Source of the DNA: Blastocatellia bacterium UBA7656
Lineage (GTDB): Bacteria > Acidobacteriota > Blastocatellia > UBA7656
Length of the DNA: 64,000 nucleotides
Reading direction: 5' to 3'
Assembly (NCBI GenBank): GCA_002483445.1
Contig: DLHY01000078.1
Location: 124,140-188,139, forward strand
Made by a program: the position numbers and the translations under genes. This document shows positions 61,534-64,000 of the stretch, piece by piece; positions within the stretch are counted from its first letter, which is position 1; every line of letters starts with the position of its first letter. The notes beneath the pieces are model-generated. The model saw only the letters and a list, made by a program, of their open reading frames with translations. It did no database searches and had not been told where the DNA came from.

Positions 61534-61613
61534 AGGTGACAGGGAACAGGTGACAGGGAACAGGGAGCAGAAAAACCAACCCTGTCACCTGTCACCTGTT
61601 CCCTGTTCCCTGT
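61534..61613. repeat. Period-7 inverted repeat array (locus K)
   Basis: Units ACAGGTG/ACAGGGA (61534-61570) face TGTCACC/TGTTCCC units (61580-61613). It begins on the minus strand with the TAA of the bamD gene (TAAGACAGG, compare TAAGACAGA at locus E) and ends at the start of the epimerase gene. The units match locus D. Confidence 0.9.
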
Positions 61614-61614
61614 C

Positions 61615-62802
61615 TTATGGATTGCGCAGCACCTTTGATGAATTGTCAGGTTTCTTCTTGTCCTTGTCTTTCTTGTCGTCTTTTTTGTTGTCTTTGCTCG
61701 CAGGTTTCTCTTTCGAAGAGCTTTCCTTATCGGCAGGCTTGACCTCGACATCCTGCGTGGCTCCGGCAGCGCGGCGCGGGCGGGAGTCGGTATTTGTAGT
61801 CGTTCCTGCGCTGGGCGTGGTCAGCCCTGCCGGAGTGGGCAGTCCGACAAGCTCCTGGGCGTGGGCGGCTATCTCTTCCGGCTTGAGATCGCGGTCGATG
61901 ATAACTCCCTTTGGAGAGGTGTCTATCTTGGGGCCGAAGAAAAAGCCGAAGGTTCGCGACATCAGTCCTTTGCCCTGGGGCGGCCCTTCGGCCACCTTTG
62001 CCGGATCAGGCTCAGGCACGGGTTTGCCCCATTCCTTCAGGAGAGCCTCGGCTTTCTGGCGAAACTCCGAATGCGGATAATTGGCGACGAGCCGCGTCAG
62101 GTCGCGGCTCGCGGTCTCGGTGTCTTCCTGATCTATCATGGATCGGGCGTGAATCCAGAGCGCCTCGTCGAGACGTGAGAAGTTGGGATACTTGTTGAGT
62201 ATTTCTTCCGTGCGAATCTGCGCGCCCTGAGCCGCGCGGCGAAGCACATAGTTGAAGCGCGCGACCTCAAGCTCGTGCATGGCGAGGATTTCCTGAACCT
62301 TGACCATCAACTGCTCGACTTCTTCCTTGCGGTCGCTGTTCGGGTAGCGGCGCATCATTTCCTTGAGCCGCTGCTCGGCAAAGCGCGCGTGCGAGATGTC
62401 GCGGTTGTGAGCCAGAACCTGGCGCAGATGAATCTCAGCCATCTTTATATATATGTCATCGGCCAGCGCGTCATCGGGGAAGAACTCCACCCAGTCGCGA
62501 TACTCGACTTCAGCCTGAGCGAGATTCTTCGACCCACCCTGAAGATAAAAGGAATCGGCGTTGGCCAGCTTTGCGGCTCTGGCCAGCGGGCTGTCCGGAT
62601 AGGTGTTTATCATCGTGTTGATCAGAATTCTTCCGGTGTCGAAGTTGCCCTTATCGATCTCCTTGATCGCTTCCAAAAACAACTCGCGATCGCGACCCGC
62701 CTTTGCTTCTTCGAGCGTAATTTTATTTTTGGCCTTGCCGCCGCAGGCCGAAAACAAGGCCGCAATCGCGGTCGCAATCAGAAACAACTTCACTGCTTTC
62801 AT
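61615..62802 (-). CDS. bamD: Outer membrane assembly lipoprotein BamD with C-terminal extension
   Basis: 395 residues. Lipoprotein signal with Cys at about 20 (FSACGGK). Five TPR-like units follow at about 40-250 (GNFDTGRILINTMINTYPDS, AQAEVEYRDWVEFFPDD, FAEQRLKEMMRRYPNSDRKE), as in BamD/YfiO, which is normally about 245 residues. The extra ~140 residues end in a long Lys/Asp/Ser-rich low-complexity tail. BamD is part of the BAM complex that folds outer-membrane proteins. AAGGTGG 4 nt before ATG. The extension is an unusual feature. Confidence 0.88.
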   Translation of the reverse strand: MKAVKLFLIATAIAALFSACGGKAKNKITLEEAKAGRDRELFLEAIKEIDKGNFDTGRILINTMINTYPDSPLARAAKLANADSFYLQGGSKNLAQAEVEYRDWVEFFPDDALADDIYIKMAEIHLRQVLAHNRDISHARFAEQRLKEMMRRYPNSDRKEEVEQLMVKVQEILAMHELEVARFNYVLRRAAQGAQIRTEEILNKYPNFSRLDEALWIHARSMIDQEDTETASRDLTRLVANYPHSEFRQKAEALLKEWGKPVPEPDPAKVAEGPPQGKGLMSRTFGFFFGPKIDTSPKGVIIDRDLKPEEIAAHAQELVGLPTPAGLTTPSAGTTTNTDSRPRRAAGATQDVEVKPADKESSSKEKPASKDNKKDDKKDKDKKKPDNSSKVLRNP

Positions 62803-62891
62803 AAAACCACCTTCGGCAGCCGTCGGGCCGCCTTCTTTGAAATCAGTTCAGCGCAAAAAAAATAGTTGCGCCGAGTCAAGCGAGCACGGGA

Positions 62892-63560
62892 TTAAACTGA
62901 AATGGTCTCGAACGCTTTCATTCGCAGAGCGCGCGTGGCTTCTTCCGCCTGCCCCCCGCCGAAGACGGCTGAACCGGCGACTATCCACTCGGCTCCCGCG
63001 CGGACTACATCTGCAATGTTCTGTAATCCCACTCCGCCATCGACTTCTATTTTCACGTTGAGACCGCGACTGTCGATCATACCCCGCAGCCGACTTATCT
63101 TGTCAAGCGATGTGCTGATGAACGACTGGCCGCCGAATCCGGGATTAACGCTCATGATTAGCACATAATCACAGAAAGGCAGAATCTCTTCGAGCGAAGA
63201 GATGGGCGTCGCAGGGTTGAGCACCACACCCGCGCGACAGCCGAGATCGCGTATCGCCGTCACTGTGCGATGCAGGTGTACGACTTCCTCGACTTGAACG
63301 GAAATCATCGAGGCTCCGGCGCGGGCGAAGTCAGCGATGTATCGGTCAGGGTCGGTTATCATCAGGTGGCAGTCGAGCGGGAGATTGGTCACTCCCCTGA
63401 GCGCGCGGACGACGAGCGGGCCTATGGTGATATTCGGCACGAAGTGGCCGTCCATCACATCGCAATGAATCAACCCCGCGCCGCCGCGCTCGGCTGCGCG
63501 AACATCTTCGCCCAGTTTCGAAAAATCGGCTGAGAGGATCGAAGGCGCTATCTCGATCAT
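62892..63560 (-). CDS. rpe: Ribulose-phosphate 3-epimerase
   Basis: 222 residues, normal length. Interconverts ribulose 5-phosphate and xylulose 5-phosphate. Family signatures: IEIAPSILSADFSKLGEDV, LIHCDVMDGHFVPN, PLDCHLMI, VNPGFGGQSFI and VEVDGGV-like KIEVDGGVG. Its start overlaps the stop of the upstream PASTA gene by four bases (ATGA), so both are co-translated. Confidence 0.97.
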   Translation of the reverse strand: MIEIAPSILSADFSKLGEDVRAAERGGAGLIHCDVMDGHFVPNITIGPLVVRALRGVTNLPLDCHLMITDPDRYIADFARAGASMISVQVEEVVHLHRTVTAIRDLGCRAGVVLNPATPISSLEEILPFCDYVLIMSVNPGFGGQSFISTSLDKISRLRGMIDSRGLNVKIEVDGGVGLQNIADVVRAGAEWIVAGSAVFGGGQAEEATRALRMKAFETISV

Positions 63561-63955
63561 AATTGCCCTTTCAATGATGCGCGGCTGAAGGTGAACCGAT
63601 CAACGAGTTGGCTCTTCGTAGTAGATGGCCCGCTGCTGACGTATATCGTCAGGGTGAAATCTTTTTTCACCGAGGAATTGGGGAGGGGGAAGGTTTTAAT
63701 GACAGTGCTGGCCGGAATCTTGTCATCTGATTGCAACTGGATTTTGACCTTCAGCCCCGCGTCCTCAGCCATCCTTCGCGCCTCGGCTTCGGGCTTGCCC
63801 ACCACGTTTGGAACGCGCGTGTCGCCGCTGCGAAAGAGGACGTAAATGGTGACTGTCGCGCTCAACAAAAACGCCAGAACGAGGACGATGACCATCGCTA
63901 TGCGTCGCGCAATCGTCCAGATGATGCTGCGAGGTCGGGCCTTTTGCGAACTCAT
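63557..63955 (-). CDS. Small membrane protein with one PASTA domain
   Basis: 132 residues. One membrane helix (about 18-45; IAMVIVLVLAFLLSATVTIY) and then one PASTA domain at about 50-112 (VPNVVGKPEAEARRMAEDAG, then VSSGPS). PASTA domains bind peptidoglycan or beta-lactam-like ligands in Ser/Thr kinases and PBPs; here no kinase or PBP domain is present. The C-terminal 20 residues are basic and polar. It overlaps rpe by four bases, an uncommon partner. The window ends 45 nt upstream of it. Confidence 0.85.
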   Translation of the reverse strand: MSSQKARPRSIIWTIARRIAMVIVLVLAFLLSATVTIYVLFRSGDTRVPNVVGKPEAEARRMAEDAGLKVKIQLQSDDKIPASTVIKTFPLPNSSVKKDFTLTIYVSSGPSTTKSQLVDRFTFSRASLKGQL

Positions 63956-64000
63956 CGCCGCAAGTCTATCACTATGATTTGTCCTTTGTCATTAGTCCCT

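Noticed and set aside
61529..61588. Longer N-terminus for the epimerase
   Set aside because: It is encoded by repeat locus K; the Rossmann motif begins at the Met at 61528.
62840..62875. T-rich hairpin after rpe as terminator
   Set aside because: The T-run lies in the loop between GCGCAA and TTGCGC, not after the stem.

Overview
The window reads as a chromosomal piece of a Gram-negative bacterium, most likely an acidobacterium of the Blastocatellia type. This is inferred from content, not from a marker gene. It carries three large MacB/FtsX-type permeases without an ATPase partner (the ADOP type known from Acidobacteria), many exported S9 peptidases, a winged-helix/TolB-like/TPR regulator, and a long Asp-box 'glycosyl hydrolase-like' protein. 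LpxB and BamD indicate an outer membrane with lipid A. There is one tRNA gene, tRNA-Leu(GAG), and no rRNA, phage or CRISPR array.

Layout. 1-14752 is a run of same-strand (-) genes. Read in the direction of transcription they are a membrane-anchored winged-helix regulator, prolyl oligopeptidase, ADOP permease, prolyl oligopeptidase, ADOP permease, PD40 beta-propeller protein and a third ADOP permease cut by the window edge. 15152-20740 holds two tandem M36 (fungalysin-like) metallopeptidases. 20832-33662 is a mixed set of exported proteins: serine hydrolase, DUF3298-like protein, CWC zinc-finger-like miniprotein, gamma-glutamyltransferase, TPR protein, triple-repeat protein, HExxH protein, Asp-box protein and MBL hydrolase. 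33734-41563 has ispG, a YbjQ-type protein, an M24 peptidase, TPR proteins and a large membrane SpoIIE-type phosphatase. 41715-42674 is a scrapyard of truncated antitoxin-like, RHS and IS3 fragments. 42678-50369 has a GntR regulator with a third S9 peptidase, OsmC, an L,D-transpeptidase and a PQQ-like propeller. 50485-55364 has tRNA-Leu, an HNH protein and the classical gap-pgk-tpiA-secG cluster with a lipoprotein gene inserted between pgk and tpiA. 55627-63955 has an Nramp-type transporter, an AAA ATPase/DUF4276 pair that looks like a two-gene defence or OLD-like nuclease module, lpxB, an epimerase, bamD, rpe and a PASTA protein.

The most unusual signal is non-coding. At least eleven gene junctions carry short-period (mostly 7-nt) tandem repeats, most of them arranged as two inverted arms that can fold into a long hairpin. 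The repeat unit differs from locus to locus, some units recur at distant loci, and the arrays usually begin exactly at, or a few bases after, the stop codon of the preceding gene. They recall cyanobacterial STRR heptamer repeats. In one gene (28031-29113) the array is read as protein. In others it sits where the next gene's Shine-Dalgarno sequence should be. A second, different family of CTGCCAG-core palindromes (REP/BIME-like) lies at 22154-22244 and 24244-24434.
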